Shown here: one piece after another, positions 24,740 to 34,682 of the stretch
Numbering within the stretch: the stretch's first letter is position 1
Layout of the letters: every line of letters starts with the position of its first letter
DNA from: AP-15 sp963703745
GTDB taxonomy: Bacteria; Pseudomonadota; Alphaproteobacteria; ATCC43930; CGMCC-115725
Direction of reading: 5' to 3'
Length of the DNA stretch: 64,000 nucleotides
NCBI GenBank assembly: GCA_963703745.1
Contig: CAVPFL010000005.1
Coordinates: forward strand, 682,001 to 746,000
Notes under the pieces: generated by a model
The model's input: only the letters and a program-made list of their open reading frames with translations
Databases searched by the model: none
Told to the model about the DNA's origin: nothing
Made by a program: the position numbers and the translations under genes

Positions 24740-26076
24740 AAAAACATGGCTTCGATTTTACTGGTGTTCTGATTGCGGCGCTCGTGATTCTGCTGCACGC
24801 GAGCGCGCCAGCCCGCGCCGAGTTGCGGATCGACATCACCAGCGGCAAGGTAGAGCCGTTGCCGATCGCTATCCCGGCCCTCGCCGGCGGTGCGCCGAAT
24901 GAGAGCCAGGCAGGACAAGATTTAGCCGCGGTCGTTTCGGCCGATCTCGAGCGCTCGGGCCTGTTTCGGCCGCTCGATCCGCGCAGCTTCATCCAGAACA
25001 TATCGCTCGCCGATGAGCAACCTCGCTTCGGCGACTGGCGCCAGATCAATGCGCAGGCGCTTGTAACAGGATCCGTCAAGACGCAGGGCGATGGACGACT
25101 GAGGGTCGAGTTTCGCCTTTGGGATGTCTTTGCCGAGCAGCAGCTGAGCGGGTACGGCTATACGACGACCCAACAGAACTGGCGCCGCATCGCTCACATC
25201 ATCGCCGACGAGGTATATAAGCGTATCACCGGCGAAGAGGGGTATTTCGACACTCGCATCGTCTACGTGTCGGAGTCGGGCCCAGCGGAAAAGCGAATCA
25301 AACGCCTCGCCCTGATGGACCAGGACGGTGCCAACAATCGGTTTCTGACCGACGGACGTGCGCTGGTGCTGACCCCGCGGTTCTCTCCCACGGCTCAGGA
25401 GATCACTTATCTCTCATACGCGAACGGCGCACCGCGTGTGTATCTTTTCAATATCGATACCGGGCAGCAGGAGGTCGTCGGGGATTTTCCGGGCATGACC
25501 TTCGCGCCGCGCTTTTCCCCGGACGGCAATCGGGTGGTGCTGAGCCGTGCCGAGAACGGCGTCAGCAATCTCTTCACCCTTGATCTGCGCACCCGCAAGC
25601 CCACACGGCTGACCGATAGCCAGGCGATCGACACGTCGCCGTGCTATGCCCCTGACGGCAGCAAGATCGTCTTCAACTCGGATCGCGGCGGTTCCCAGCA
25701 GCTCTATGTCATGAGCGCAGATGGCGGTGGAGCCAAGCGGATCAGCTTCGGATCGGGAAAATACGGCACCCCGGTCTGGTCGCCGCGCGGAGATCAGATC
25801 GCCTTTACCAAGATCGATGGAGGATCCTTCTTTATTGGCGTGATGCGGCCGGATGGTTCGGGGGAACGGCTGCTGACGCGTGATTTTCTGGTCGAAGGAC
25901 CGACCTGGGCGCCGAACGGCCGGGTGTTGATGTATTTTCGCCAGTCGCCCTCCGATTCGCGCGGACATGGCGGCTCTCCCCACCTGTACTCGATCGACCT
26001 GACCGGCTCCAATCAACGCGAGGTAACAACTCCGCAGGATGCTTCCGATCCGGCTTGGTCTCCCTTGCTTCCGTAA
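24736..26076 (+). CDS. tolB: Tol-Pal system beta-propeller protein TolB
   Basis: A 446-residue periplasmic protein. Signal peptide (FTGVLIAALVILLHASAPARA), an N-terminal alpha/beta domain with IDITSGKVEPLPIAIP, and a six-blade propeller with repeats of the type SPDGNRVVLSRAENG, APDGSKIVFNSDRGGSQQLY and SPRGDQIAFTK. It binds Pal and TolA. ATG 24736 overlaps the tolA stop by 4 bp; the in-frame ATG at 24655 lies inside tolA and is rejected. Confidence 0.95.
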   Translation: MKKHGFDFTGVLIAALVILLHASAPARAELRIDITSGKVEPLPIAIPALAGGAPNESQAGQDLAAVVSADLERSGLFRPLDPRSFIQNISLADEQPRFGDWRQINAQALVTGSVKTQGDGRLRVEFRLWDVFAEQQLSGYGYTTTQQNWRRIAHIIADEVYKRITGEEGYFDTRIVYVSESGPAEKRIKRLALMDQDGANNRFLTDGRALVLTPRFSPTAQEITYLSYANGAPRVYLFNIDTGQQEVVGDFPGMTFAPRFSPDGNRVVLSRAENGVSNLFTLDLRTRKPTRLTDSQAIDTSPCYAPDGSKIVFNSDRGGSQQLYVMSADGGGAKRISFGSGKYGTPVWSPRGDQIAFTKIDGGSFFIGVMRPDGSGERLLTRDFLVEGPTWAPNGRVLMYFRQSPSDSRGHGGSPHLYSIDLTGSNQREVTTPQDASDPAWSPLLP

Positions 26077-26117
26077 ATAACGCAGCGATACTGTCCCGAC
26101 CGGTCGGGGGGATTGAT

Positions 26118-26609
26118 ATGCATACGAAAATAATCGGTCTGCTGGGCGCTCTGCTGCTGCTCGCCGCTTGCAGCAGCCCGCCACCGGAGGCGCCCCCTGG
26201 GCCGCCGCCCGGGGGTCCGGGTGCCGGCGGGATCGGTTCGCAGAACGTCGTGCCGGGATCGCAACAGGATCTGGAGGCGAGCGCAGGCGATCGCGTCTTC
26301 TTCGCCTTTGACCGATCGGATATCACCCCGGAATCGCAGCAGATCCTGGCACGTCAGGCCGATTGGTTGCGGCGTTATCCAAATGTCACCGTGACGATCG
26401 AAGGTCATTGTGACGAGCGCGGCACGCGCGAATACAATCTCGCCCTCGGCGAGCGCCGTGCTCAAGCCGTCAAGAACGTCCTTGTCGCCTCGGGGATTCC
26501 CGCATCCCGCATCTCAACGATTAGCTATGGCAAGGAGCGGCCAATCGTTGTCGGCTCGAACGAGGAGGCCTGGTCGCAGAACCGCGTAGCCATCACGACT
26601 GTCAACTGA
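26118..26609 (+). CDS. pal: Peptidoglycan-associated lipoprotein Pal
   Basis: A 163-residue outer-membrane lipoprotein. The lipobox LLLLAACSS at residues 11-19 precedes a proline/glycine-rich spacer and an OmpA-like domain with VFFAFDRSDITPESQQILA, VTIEGHCDERGTREYNLALG and RISTISYGKERP, which binds diaminopimelate in peptidoglycan. The start ATG 26118 (MHTKIIGLLGALLL) follows GGGGGGAT. Part of the tol-pal operon. Confidence 0.95.
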   Translation: MHTKIIGLLGALLLLAACSSPPPEAPPGPPPGGPGAGGIGSQNVVPGSQQDLEASAGDRVFFAFDRSDITPESQQILARQADWLRRYPNVTVTIEGHCDERGTREYNLALGERRAQAVKNVLVASGIPASRISTISYGKERPIVVGSNEEAWSQNRVAITTVN

Positions 26610-26838
26610 GAACCTTGGATCGATGAGCCTCAGACAGCCGAGACGCATTTGAATAGGGACCCAACCCGATCGGTGATGGTTTAATTGGCTGTGATCGCCG
26701 CGCGCCCTTTTTTTGCCCTAAAGGGACCCTAGTACCGCTCTCTGCCACTATCCGCGGGACCACTTGCGTGGTCTGTGCAGTGACCGATGCCATGAGAGCC
26801 TGCCCCCGGCTTTCGGGTGGATTTCAAGAGGCCTCCGG

Positions 26839-27858
26839 ATGCTCAGGCGCCCGACCCTGTCGTATGCCCGTCCAACCTTGCTGCTGATGGTTTTTGCTAT
26901 TGCCTTTCCGACCCAGGTGGCGCGATCGCAGGATCGAGCGATGGAAGATCGTCTCGATCGACTGGAAAGGGACCTCAGCATGCTGCAGCGCCAGGTCTAC
27001 CGTAGTGGAGGCGGCTCAGCTGTCCCTGCGGGTTCCAGCGCTGCGGTCGACAACGAACTTCGCATGGATCGGATCGAGACCGAAATGCGCGACCTGACCG
27101 GTCGGGTCGAGGACGCGATAAATGGGGTGGAACAGCTCCGGCGGCGCGTGGAGCAAATAAACAGCGACATGGATTTGCGGTTTGGCCAAAGCGGCCAGGG
27201 CCAGCCGATAACCCCGCCGCCAACCCGTTCGGTTACCAGCGCCGCCGCTGGAACGCGGGGGGCTTCGCCTGCCGCGAGCGCGCCGCCGTTGATGCCGCCC
27301 AACTACCCGATGCCGCCGGGAACATTGGTGCCTCCGCCGCCCTATGTCCCTACCGGCCCTGGTACTTTGACCCCTCCCCGGAGTCCTCCCGGGCCGCCGG
27401 CATTTGCGCCCGAGTCGGAGAGCGAAGGACCAGGGAACGCCCCCCATCCGGCTTCTTTGGGCGCGCTGCCCGCCGGTTCTGCCTCAACCCAGTATAATTT
27501 TGCCTTCGGTTTGTTGAAGCAGGCAGATTATTCAGCCGCCGAAGAAGCCCTGAAGAGCTTTATCCGACAACACCCGGACGACGGGCTTGCAGGGAGTGCG
27601 CAATACTGGCTCGGCGAGACATATTACGCGCGTGGAAACTATACCGAAGCCGCGAGCGCGTTCGCCGAGGGTTACAGGCGATACCCCAAGGGGACCAAGG
27701 CACCCGACGATTTGTTGAAGCTCGGTATGTCGCTCGCCCGCGCAAACCAGAAACAAAACGCGTGTACCGCGTTCGCCCAGCTCGATCATGACTTTCCAAA
27801 CCCCGGAAACATGATCAAGGACCGGGCGAAGGACGAGAAGAAAAAGCTCGGTTGCTGA
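26839..27858 (+). CDS. cpoB: Tol-Pal associated protein CpoB (YbgF)
   Basis: A 339-residue periplasmic protein. After a signal peptide (LLLMVFAIAFPTQVARSQ) comes a trimerising coiled coil with MEDRLDRLERDLSMLQRQVY and MRDLTGRVEDAINGVEQLRR, a long proline-rich linker, and C-terminal TPR repeats (YNFAFGLLKQADYSAAEEAL, AQYWLGETYYARGNYTEAAS). It coordinates peptidoglycan synthesis with Tol-driven constriction. The ATG at 26839 is chosen from the signal peptide; a 229-bp spacer separates it from pal. Confidence 0.9.
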   Translation: MLRRPTLSYARPTLLLMVFAIAFPTQVARSQDRAMEDRLDRLERDLSMLQRQVYRSGGGSAVPAGSSAAVDNELRMDRIETEMRDLTGRVEDAINGVEQLRRRVEQINSDMDLRFGQSGQGQPITPPPTRSVTSAAAGTRGASPAASAPPLMPPNYPMPPGTLVPPPPYVPTGPGTLTPPRSPPGPPAFAPESESEGPGNAPHPASLGALPAGSASTQYNFAFGLLKQADYSAAEEALKSFIRQHPDDGLAGSAQYWLGETYYARGNYTEAASAFAEGYRRYPKGTKAPDDLLKLGMSLARANQKQNACTAFAQLDHDFPNPGNMIKDRAKDEKKKLGC

Positions 27859-29168
27859 CCGCGCGGTCACCGGCAACGCCTTTTACTCCGGCCGAATTTG
27901 CGGCCTCCCTCGCCTCGCTCGCCCGCTTCGAGACCCGCCCGTTTCTGGCCGTCGCGGTGTCCGGCGGTCCCGATAGTCTCGCCCTCGCCATTCTCGCCGA
28001 TCGCTGGGCCCGCGAGCGGTTCGGAGAGATCTGTGCGGTGACGGTGGATCACCGGTTGCGTCCCGAGAGCGGGGACGAAATTCGCCGTCTGCACGGCTGG
28101 CTTGCAGCGCGAGCGATCCGCCACGAAATCCTCGCCTGGTCTGCGCACAAACCAGCAACCGGAATACAAGAGGCCGCGCGCGCAGCGCGTTATCAGCTGC
28201 TCGCGGATTGGTGTCGAGAGCATGGCTGCCTCCATCTCCTGACTGCCCATCAACGCGAGGATCAGGCCGAGACCCACTTGATCCGCCGTAGCGCCAGCAG
28301 CGGTGCAGATGGTCTTGCGGGAATGTCGGTGATCCGCGAGCTTGCCGATTGTCGCATCTTGCGCCCGCTGCTAGGTGTCGCGAAAGCCCGTCTCGTTGCA
28401 TTATTGGATGCCGAGCGGCAGCCCTTTATCACCGATCCCAGCAACCGCGACCCGACCTTCGAGCGATCATGGTTGCGCCGCACCGGTGTCATGCCGGTCG
28501 GTGCGGATTTCGCGACGCTGCTCAGCGGCATTCGCGAATTGGGGCATGAGCGGGTGGCGCGCGAGCACAACTGCGCTCGGCTACTCGCTCAGACGGTGGT
28601 TCTGCATCCCGCCGGATTCGCCGTTCTTGATCCCGATCTTGCTCTTGCACCATCCGACATTGCCGAGCGGGCGCTCCAGATGATTGTCGGTGCCATCGGC
28701 GGCAAGCCTTATCCGGCCCGACGCGAGCGAGTCGCCCGGTTGCGCGAGGTGCTCGCCGGAGCAGGGCACCGAGGACATACGCTCGGCGGCTGCCGCTTTC
28801 TCCGTTGGCGTCACCACGTTCTCGTTTTGCGTGAGCTTCACGGCGCAGCCGGACCGATTCGGTTAACCCCGGGGACGAGCTTCTTGTGGGACCGCCGCTT
28901 CAGCGTCATCCTGCCACCGACCGCCACGGGCGTCGTCACGGTCGGCTATCTCGGCCGCTCTGGGGTGGTTGCGCTAAACCGGCATTGGCGGGAGATGCGC
29001 CGTGGCCTGCCTCGCCTGATTTATCCGATTCTCCCGGCGGTGTGGGACGAGGAGGGGATCGCCGCTGTCCCCCATTTAGGTTACCGGCGGGAAGGAGCCG
29101 CGGCCTTACCGGAGTTCAGCTTTCGGCCGATCAATCCACTGACACGGGCGGGCTTTACAGTTGTTTAA
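27852..29168 (+). CDS. tilS: tRNA(Ile)-lysidine synthase TilS
   Basis: A 438-residue PP-loop enzyme that converts C34 of the AUA-reading tRNA-Ile to lysidine, which is essential for decoding AUA. The PP-loop SGGPDSLALAILAD is at residues 37-50, followed by VDHRLRPESGDEIRRL and LLTAHQREDQAETHLIRR. It lacks strong similarity at the C-terminus, which is typical. The TTG at 27852 overlaps the cpoB stop by 7 bp. The tilS-ftsH order is widely conserved. Confidence 0.92.
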   Translation: MLTARSPATPFTPAEFAASLASLARFETRPFLAVAVSGGPDSLALAILADRWARERFGEICAVTVDHRLRPESGDEIRRLHGWLAARAIRHEILAWSAHKPATGIQEAARAARYQLLADWCREHGCLHLLTAHQREDQAETHLIRRSASSGADGLAGMSVIRELADCRILRPLLGVAKARLVALLDAERQPFITDPSNRDPTFERSWLRRTGVMPVGADFATLLSGIRELGHERVAREHNCARLLAQTVVLHPAGFAVLDPDLALAPSDIAERALQMIVGAIGGKPYPARRERVARLREVLAGAGHRGHTLGGCRFLRWRHHVLVLRELHGAAGPIRLTPGTSFLWDRRFSVILPPTATGVVTVGYLGRSGVVALNRHWREMRRGLPRLIYPILPAVWDEEGIAAVPHLGYRREGAAALPEFSFRPINPLTRAGFTVV

Positions 29169-29282
29169 GGCTGCGGACATCTTATGTCTTAGCCGGGTGA
29201 AAATGATCGCGGGCCAACCCTTGGCGGGTAGGGTTAACCCACGGCGCGTGACGCCCCCGCCCGGCATGGAAAGGCCTCAACC

Positions 29283-31205
29283 GTGAATAATTTCGGCAAG
29301 AACCTCGCCCTGTGGATCGTAATCGGGCTGCTTCTCGTCGCGCTTTTCAATCTGTTTCAAACTTCTTCCAGCCGGGGACCGCAGTCGACCCTCGCGTTTT
29401 CTGATTTTCTCAATGATGTGAATCGTGGGCAGGTCTCCGAAGTCACGATCCAAGGCAACAATATTAGTGGCCATTTCACCGATAGCCGGGCGTTTACTAC
29501 TTACGCGCCAAACGACCCAAACCTTGTTAATCGGTTAACCGAGAAGAATGTGCGTATAACCGCAGCACCGGTGGACGAGAATGTGCCGTCCCTGTTTGGG
29601 GTCCTGATCTCCTGGTTCCCAATGCTTCTGTTGATCGGTGTGTGGATTTTTTTCATGCGCCAGATGCAGGGCGGCGGCGGTCGGGCGATGGGCTTCGGCA
29701 AGAGCCGAGCGCGTCTACTAACCGAGAAGGTCGGGCGGATCACCTTCGAGGACGTGGCCGGCATCGACGAAGCCAAGCAGGAGCTCGAGGAGATCGTCGA
29801 ATATCTGAAGGATCCGCAGAAATTTCAGCGGCTCGGCGGCAAAATCCCCAAGGGAGTGCTGCTCGTGGGCCCGCCCGGCACCGGTAAGACGTTGCTCGCC
29901 CGTGCGATAGCCGGCGAGGCGAATGTGCCGTTTTTCACGATTTCCGGCTCGGACTTCGTCGAGATGTTTGTCGGCGTCGGCGCGAGCCGCGTGCGTGACA
30001 TGTTCGAGCAGGGCAAGAAGAACGCGCCCTGCATCATTTTCATCGACGAGATCGACGCCGTGGGCCGCCACCGTGGCGCCGGGCTCGGCGGCGGCAATGA
30101 CGAGCGCGAGCAGACGCTGAACCAGCTACTCGTCGAAATGGACGGATTCGAGGCCAATGAGGGGGTGATCCTGATCGCCGCGACCAATCGGCCGGACGTA
30201 CTCGACCCGGCGCTGTTACGCCCCGGCCGTTTCGATCGCCAAGTGGTGGTTCCTAATCCCGATGTGGTTGGCCGCGAGAAGATCCTAAAGGTTCATATGC
30301 GCAAGGTGCCGCTGGCCTCGGACGTCGATGCCCGGGTCATTGCGCGCGGCACCCCCGGCTTTTCGGGCGCCGATCTGGCCAACCTCGTCAATGAAGCCGC
30401 GCTGATGGCTGCGCGCAAAGGCAAGCGCTCGGTGGCGATGAGCGAGTTCGAGCACGCTAAAGACAAAGTCATGATGGGCGCCGAGCGGCGCTCGATGGTG
30501 ATGACCGAGGACGAGAAGAAGCTGACCGCCTATCACGAGGGCGGTCATGCGCTGTGCATGCTCTATGCCGAAGGGCACGAGCCGCTGCACAAGGTGACGA
30601 TCATCCCGCGCGGCCGCGCGCTGGGAATCACCATGTTTCTGCCGGAGCGCGACAAGTACAGCCAATCCAAGATCGAGATCAAAGCAATGGTCGCGAGCCT
30701 GTTCGGTGGTCGCGTGGCCGAAGAGCTGATCTTTGGACCGGACAAGGTCACGACGGGGGCCGCGGATGATATCCGGCGGGCGACCAATCTGGCACGCCGG
30801 ATGGTCACCGAGTTCGGCTTCAGCGAGAAGCTCGGGCCGTTGCGCTACAGCGAGAACGAGGAGGAGGTATTCCTCGGCCACTCGGTCACCCAGCGCAAGA
30901 ACGTGTCGGACGCGACCGCAAAGGTCATAGACGAAGAGATCCGCCGTATCGTCGACGAAGGCGAGCAGCGAGCGCGAGAAATTCTGACCGGGCATCTCGA
31001 CGAACTGCACTCGCTGGCCAAAGGACTGCTCGAATACGAGACGCTGTCGGCCGAGGAGATCCGCCGGATTATCAGGGGTGAGCGGATCGTCCGCGAAACC
31101 TCGACCGGTCCTGCAACCGACGAGGTACGCCCGGGAAGGCGCAGCTCAGTGCCGCCTTCCGGCCGGCCCACGGGCCTCGAACCCGAGCCGCAACCGGGCG
31201 CCTGA
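29283..31205 (+). CDS. ftsH: ATP-dependent zinc metalloprotease FtsH
   Basis: A 640-residue membrane-anchored AAA+ protease that degrades misfolded membrane proteins and regulators such as LpxC or sigma-32 in other bacteria. Two membrane helices (about residues 10-24 and 104-125) flank a periplasmic domain. Walker A GPPGTGKT is at 196-203, Walker B IIFIDEIDAVGRHRG follows, the second region of homology is TNRPDVLDPALLRPGRFDRQ, and the zinc site is HEGGH (418-422). GTG 29283 is the start. The 114-bp spacer after tilS contains a GGGTTAACCC palindrome that may be part of a promoter. Confidence 0.97.
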   Translation: MNNFGKNLALWIVIGLLLVALFNLFQTSSSRGPQSTLAFSDFLNDVNRGQVSEVTIQGNNISGHFTDSRAFTTYAPNDPNLVNRLTEKNVRITAAPVDENVPSLFGVLISWFPMLLLIGVWIFFMRQMQGGGGRAMGFGKSRARLLTEKVGRITFEDVAGIDEAKQELEEIVEYLKDPQKFQRLGGKIPKGVLLVGPPGTGKTLLARAIAGEANVPFFTISGSDFVEMFVGVGASRVRDMFEQGKKNAPCIIFIDEIDAVGRHRGAGLGGGNDEREQTLNQLLVEMDGFEANEGVILIAATNRPDVLDPALLRPGRFDRQVVVPNPDVVGREKILKVHMRKVPLASDVDARVIARGTPGFSGADLANLVNEAALMAARKGKRSVAMSEFEHAKDKVMMGAERRSMVMTEDEKKLTAYHEGGHALCMLYAEGHEPLHKVTIIPRGRALGITMFLPERDKYSQSKIEIKAMVASLFGGRVAEELIFGPDKVTTGAADDIRRATNLARRMVTEFGFSEKLGPLRYSENEEEVFLGHSVTQRKNVSDATAKVIDEEIRRIVDEGEQRAREILTGHLDELHSLAKGLLEYETLSAEEIRRIIRGERIVRETSTGPATDEVRPGRRSSVPPSGRPTGLEPEPQPGA

Positions 31206-31233
31206 CAACCTCGGTCCAACCCCGGGGGAGACG

Positions 31234-32592
31234 ATGACGCGAAAGCTGTTCGGCACCGACGGGATTCGCGGAACCGCCAACAGCGAACCGATGACGCCGG
31301 AAACGGCACTAAAAGTGGCGATGGCCGTCGGTGAATGCTTTCACAACGGCGCGCACAAGCATCTGGTCGTCATCGGGAAAGACACGCGGCTGTCCGGCTA
31401 CATGCTCGAGCCGGCGCTGACCGCTGGTTTTGTCACGATGGGCCTGGATGTCGTGCTGGTCGGGCCGCTCCCGACCCCCGCGATCGCCATGCTGACGCGC
31501 AGCCTGCGCGCCGATATTGGCGTGGTTCTGTCGGCTTCGCACAATCCTTATGGGGATAACGGGATCAAACTGTTTGGGCGCGATGGATACAAACTATCCG
31601 ACGATCTCGAGCTGAAGATCGAGGACCACCTAGCCAAAGGACCGAGCCGACGTGCGGTCCCGGCAGAACTTGGGCGGGTCAAACGGCTAGACGATGCGGG
31701 CGGGCGCTACATCGAGTTCGTCAAACAGAGCTTTCCTCGTGGGTTGAGGCTGGACGGGCTGCGCATTGTCGTCGACTGCGCTCATGGCGCCGGTTACAAA
31801 GTCGCTCCGACGGTTTTCTGGGAGCTCGGCGCCGAAGTGTTCTCGCTCGGCGTGTCGCCCGACGGGCTCAATATCAACCGCGAATGCGGGGCACTCGCGC
31901 CCGAACAGATGCGACGCGAGGTGCTGGCCCGGCGCGCCGACATTGGTATCGCTCTAGATGGCGATGCCGACCGCCTGATTGTCGCCGATGAGCGCGGGGT
32001 GATCCTCGACGGCGACCAACTGATGGCGCTGATCGCGACCGGGCTCGCTCGCAGCGAACGGCTCTCGGGTGGCGCGTTGGTTACAACGGTGATGTCCAAT
32101 ATTGGTCTTGAACGTTTTCTCGCCGGCCAGAACATCAGGCTTCATCGCACCGCGGTCGGAGACCGCTATGTGGTGGAGAAAATGCGGGCGCTCGGCTGCA
32201 ATCTCGGCGGAGAGCAGTCTGGTCACATCATTCTCGCCGACTACGCAACGACCGGAGACGGCCTGATCGCAGCCCTGCAGGTATTGGCGTCGATCGTCGA
32301 AACCGGTCGACGCGCGAGCGAGGTCTGTCAGCTGTTCACCCCGGTTCCGCAATTATTGCGCAGCGTGCGCTTTGGCGATGGCCAACCGCTCGAAACGGCT
32401 GCCGTTCAACAAACCATCACCAACGGGGAGAGCCGGCTCGGCACTGACGGACGACTGGTGATCCGCAAATCGGGCACCGAGCCGGTGATTCGGATCATGG
32501 CCGAAGGCGAAGATGAGGGGCTCGTCGCCGCAGTGATCGACGAGATCTACCAAGCGATCCTCAAAGCCAGTCCGGCCCAGGCGCCAGAATAG
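31234..32592 (+). CDS. glmM: Phosphoglucosamine mutase GlmM
   Basis: A 452-residue enzyme that turns glucosamine-6-phosphate into glucosamine-1-phosphate for UDP-GlcNAc, the precursor of peptidoglycan and lipid A. The N-terminus is MTRKLFGTDGIRGTAN, the phosphoserine loop SASHNP has Ser102, the metal loop is ALDGDADRLI, and the sugar-binding GGEQSGHII and C-terminal RKSGTEPVIRIM are intact. ATG 31234 follows GGGGGAGACG. It follows ftsH as in many proteobacteria, and thiD overlaps its stop by 1 bp. Confidence 0.96.
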   Translation: MTRKLFGTDGIRGTANSEPMTPETALKVAMAVGECFHNGAHKHLVVIGKDTRLSGYMLEPALTAGFVTMGLDVVLVGPLPTPAIAMLTRSLRADIGVVLSASHNPYGDNGIKLFGRDGYKLSDDLELKIEDHLAKGPSRRAVPAELGRVKRLDDAGGRYIEFVKQSFPRGLRLDGLRIVVDCAHGAGYKVAPTVFWELGAEVFSLGVSPDGLNINRECGALAPEQMRREVLARRADIGIALDGDADRLIVADERGVILDGDQLMALIATGLARSERLSGGALVTTVMSNIGLERFLAGQNIRLHRTAVGDRYVVEKMRALGCNLGGEQSGHIILADYATTGDGLIAALQVLASIVETGRRASEVCQLFTPVPQLLRSVRFGDGQPLETAAVQQTITNGESRLGTDGRLVIRKSGTEPVIRIMAEGEDEGLVAAVIDEIYQAILKASPAQAPE

Positions 32593-33407
32593 TGCGCGGC
32601 CGGGTACTGATCGTCGCCGGCTCGGATTCCGGAGGCGGCGCGGGGATCCAGGCGGACATCAAGACGGTCTCGATGCTCGACGCCTACGCATCCACCGCAA
32701 TAACCGCTCTGACGGCGCAGAACACGGAGGGTGTCTTTGGCGTCTTGCCAATACCGCCGGAGTTTATCCGCCGGCAGATCGAGGTGGTGCTCGACGATAT
32801 CGGCGCCGACGTAATCAAGACCGGTATGCTGCATGACGCAGCAGTGATCGAGGCAGTTGTTGCAGTGGTGCAAGAGCGCGCCCCAGAAACCCCGATTGTC
32901 GTCGACCCGGTGATGGTCGCCAAAGGGGGCGCCCGCCTGATCGAGCCCGAAGCGATCGACGCGCTAAAGCAGCGGCTGATCAGCCGCGCCGAGATCGTCA
33001 CACCAAACCTCCCCGAGGCCGAGATCCTATGTGGCTCGACAATCGGTAACGTTGCCGAGATGCAGGCTGCCGGTGAAGCCCTCCTCGCACTCGGTTGCGG
33101 AGCCGCTCTTGTCAAAGGCGGGCATCTGCCGGGGGAAACCGTATCGGATGTCCTTGTCACCGCCAGCGGGGTTAGGGTCTGGGAAAGCCGGCGGATTACG
33201 ACCCGCCACACACACGGCACCGGCTGCACCCTGGCCTCGGCGATCGCAGCCGGCCTCGCCCAAGGTCTCGACGTTGAGGGCGCGGTCGATCGTGCCCGAA
33301 ATTACGTCCAACGTGCGATCGCCAGCGCGCCGGGACTCGGCCGCGGTCACGGGCCACTCGATCACGCGCACCCGCTGCGTCCGGGCCGCCCGCCGTCGAA
33401 TGGCTGA
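32592..33407 (+). CDS. thiD: Hydroxymethylpyrimidine/phosphomethylpyrimidine kinase ThiD
   Basis: A 271-residue ribokinase-fold kinase that phosphorylates the pyrimidine precursor of thiamine twice. Motifs: LIVAGSDSGGGAGIQADIKT, STAITALTAQNTEGVFGV, VVDPVMVAKGGARL and the anion hole TTRHTHGTGCTLASAIAAGL. GTG 32592 overlaps the glmM TAG by one base, so translation is coupled. The C-terminal tail from HPLRPGRPPSNG is longer than usual and not conserved. Confidence 0.94.
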   Translation: MRGRVLIVAGSDSGGGAGIQADIKTVSMLDAYASTAITALTAQNTEGVFGVLPIPPEFIRRQIEVVLDDIGADVIKTGMLHDAAVIEAVVAVVQERAPETPIVVDPVMVAKGGARLIEPEAIDALKQRLISRAEIVTPNLPEAEILCGSTIGNVAEMQAAGEALLALGCGAALVKGGHLPGETVSDVLVTASGVRVWESRRITTRHTHGTGCTLASAIAAGLAQGLDVEGAVDRARNYVQRAIASAPGLGRGHGPLDHAHPLRPGRPPSNG

Positions 33408-33617
33408 CCCAGCAGGTCCTGCGCGCGAGACCTGAAACCCAGATCGCCGACCGGCGACCCGAGATCGCTCAGCGGCCGACACGGCGCCAATCGATCTTCG
33501 ATATTTTTGCGGTCGTCGGATTGATCGGAGCCATTCTGACCATCGCTGCGCGTTTCGCGCATTAGACCAGCCGACCCTTTGCGCGCTAAGCTGCGGATCG
33601 GCCAGCGGAGGGAAGGC

Positions 33618-34679
33618 ATGGCGAAGAGTTATCGGATAGCCGTGATCGCCGGCGACGGCATCGGGCATGAGGTGATGCCGCAAGGGATCGCCGCGATGGA
33701 GGCGGCAGCGCGCGCTTATGGTTTCGGCTTCGCCTGGAACGAGTTCGATTGGAGCTGCGAGCGTTACACCAAGACGGGCCGGATGATGCCAGAGGATGGG
33801 TTAGAGCGCCTGCGATTGTACGATGCTGTCTATCTCGGCGCTGTCGGCCACCCCGATGTGCCAGATCACGTCTCCTTGTGGGGGCTCTTGATCCCGTTGC
33901 GACGGGGATTCCATCAATACGTCAATCTCCGTCCGGTGCGGCTCCTCGCCGGTGTGGAGTTGCCGTTGCGCGACCGCGCTCCGGGCGACATCGACTTTTA
34001 CGTAGTCCGTGAAAACAACGAGGGCGAATACTCCGAAATTGGCGGGCGGCTCTACGCCGGCAGCGAATACGAGATGGCAATGCAAGAGGCGGTCTTCACG
34101 AAGCGCGGGTGCGACCGGATCATGCGCTACGCCTTCGAACTCGCCCGCACGCGCAAGAAGCACGTGACCTCGGCGACCAAGTCGAACGGCATTATTCACA
34201 CGATGCCGTTCTGGGACGAGCGGTTTGCCGCCGTCGCGCACGACTATCCGGATGTCAAGACCGACCAGTACCACATCGACATCCTGACCGCGCATTTCGT
34301 GCGTCATCCCGACTGGTTCGACGTCGTCGTCGGTTCGAACTTGTTCGGCGACATCCTCTCAGACCTCGGCCCTGCCGTGGTCGGCTCGATCGGCATCGCC
34401 CCGTCGGGCAACATCAACCCCGAGCGCGAATATCCGTCGATGTTCGAGCCGGTGCACGGCTCGGCGCCCGACATCGCCGGCCGCGGCATCGCCAACCCGA
34501 TCGGGCAGATCTGGTCGGGCGCGATGATGCTCGATCATTTCGGCGAACGCGGCGCGTCAGCCGCCGTCGAACGCGCGATCGCCGAGGTGCTGGCCGAGGG
34601 TGGAACTCGCACCCCTGATCTCGGCGGTAACGCCGGGACCACCGACCTCGGCGCGGCCATAACGGCGGCGATCCGCTAA
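33618..34679 (+). CDS. Tartrate dehydrogenase-like beta-decarboxylating dehydrogenase
   Basis: A 353-residue member of the isocitrate/isopropylmalate dehydrogenase family. It opens RIAVIAGDGIGHEVMPQGI, has the YVNLRPVRLLAGVELPLR segment, the VVRENNEGEYSEIGGR motif, TSATKSNGIIHTMPFWDE, and the metal-binding VVGSNLFGDILSDLGPAVVG. The replacement of the leuB-type specificity loop and the NNEGEYSEIGG motif point to tartrate or malate-type substrates (TtuC, DmlA). ATG 33618 is preceded by GGAGGGAAGGC. It stands alone on the plus strand after a 210-bp gap. Confidence 0.85.
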   Translation: MAKSYRIAVIAGDGIGHEVMPQGIAAMEAAARAYGFGFAWNEFDWSCERYTKTGRMMPEDGLERLRLYDAVYLGAVGHPDVPDHVSLWGLLIPLRRGFHQYVNLRPVRLLAGVELPLRDRAPGDIDFYVVRENNEGEYSEIGGRLYAGSEYEMAMQEAVFTKRGCDRIMRYAFELARTRKKHVTSATKSNGIIHTMPFWDERFAAVAHDYPDVKTDQYHIDILTAHFVRHPDWFDVVVGSNLFGDILSDLGPAVVGSIGIAPSGNINPEREYPSMFEPVHGSAPDIAGRGIANPIGQIWSGAMMLDHFGERGASAAVERAIAEVLAEGGTRTPDLGGNAGTTDLGAAITAAIR

Positions 34680-34682
34680 ATC

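Noticed and set aside
33395..33565. Possible small protein ending in a hydrophobic helix (SIFDIFAVVGLIGAILTIAA)
   Set aside because: The frame has no ATG, GTG or TTG start nearby, only a CTG, and overlaps the thiD end.
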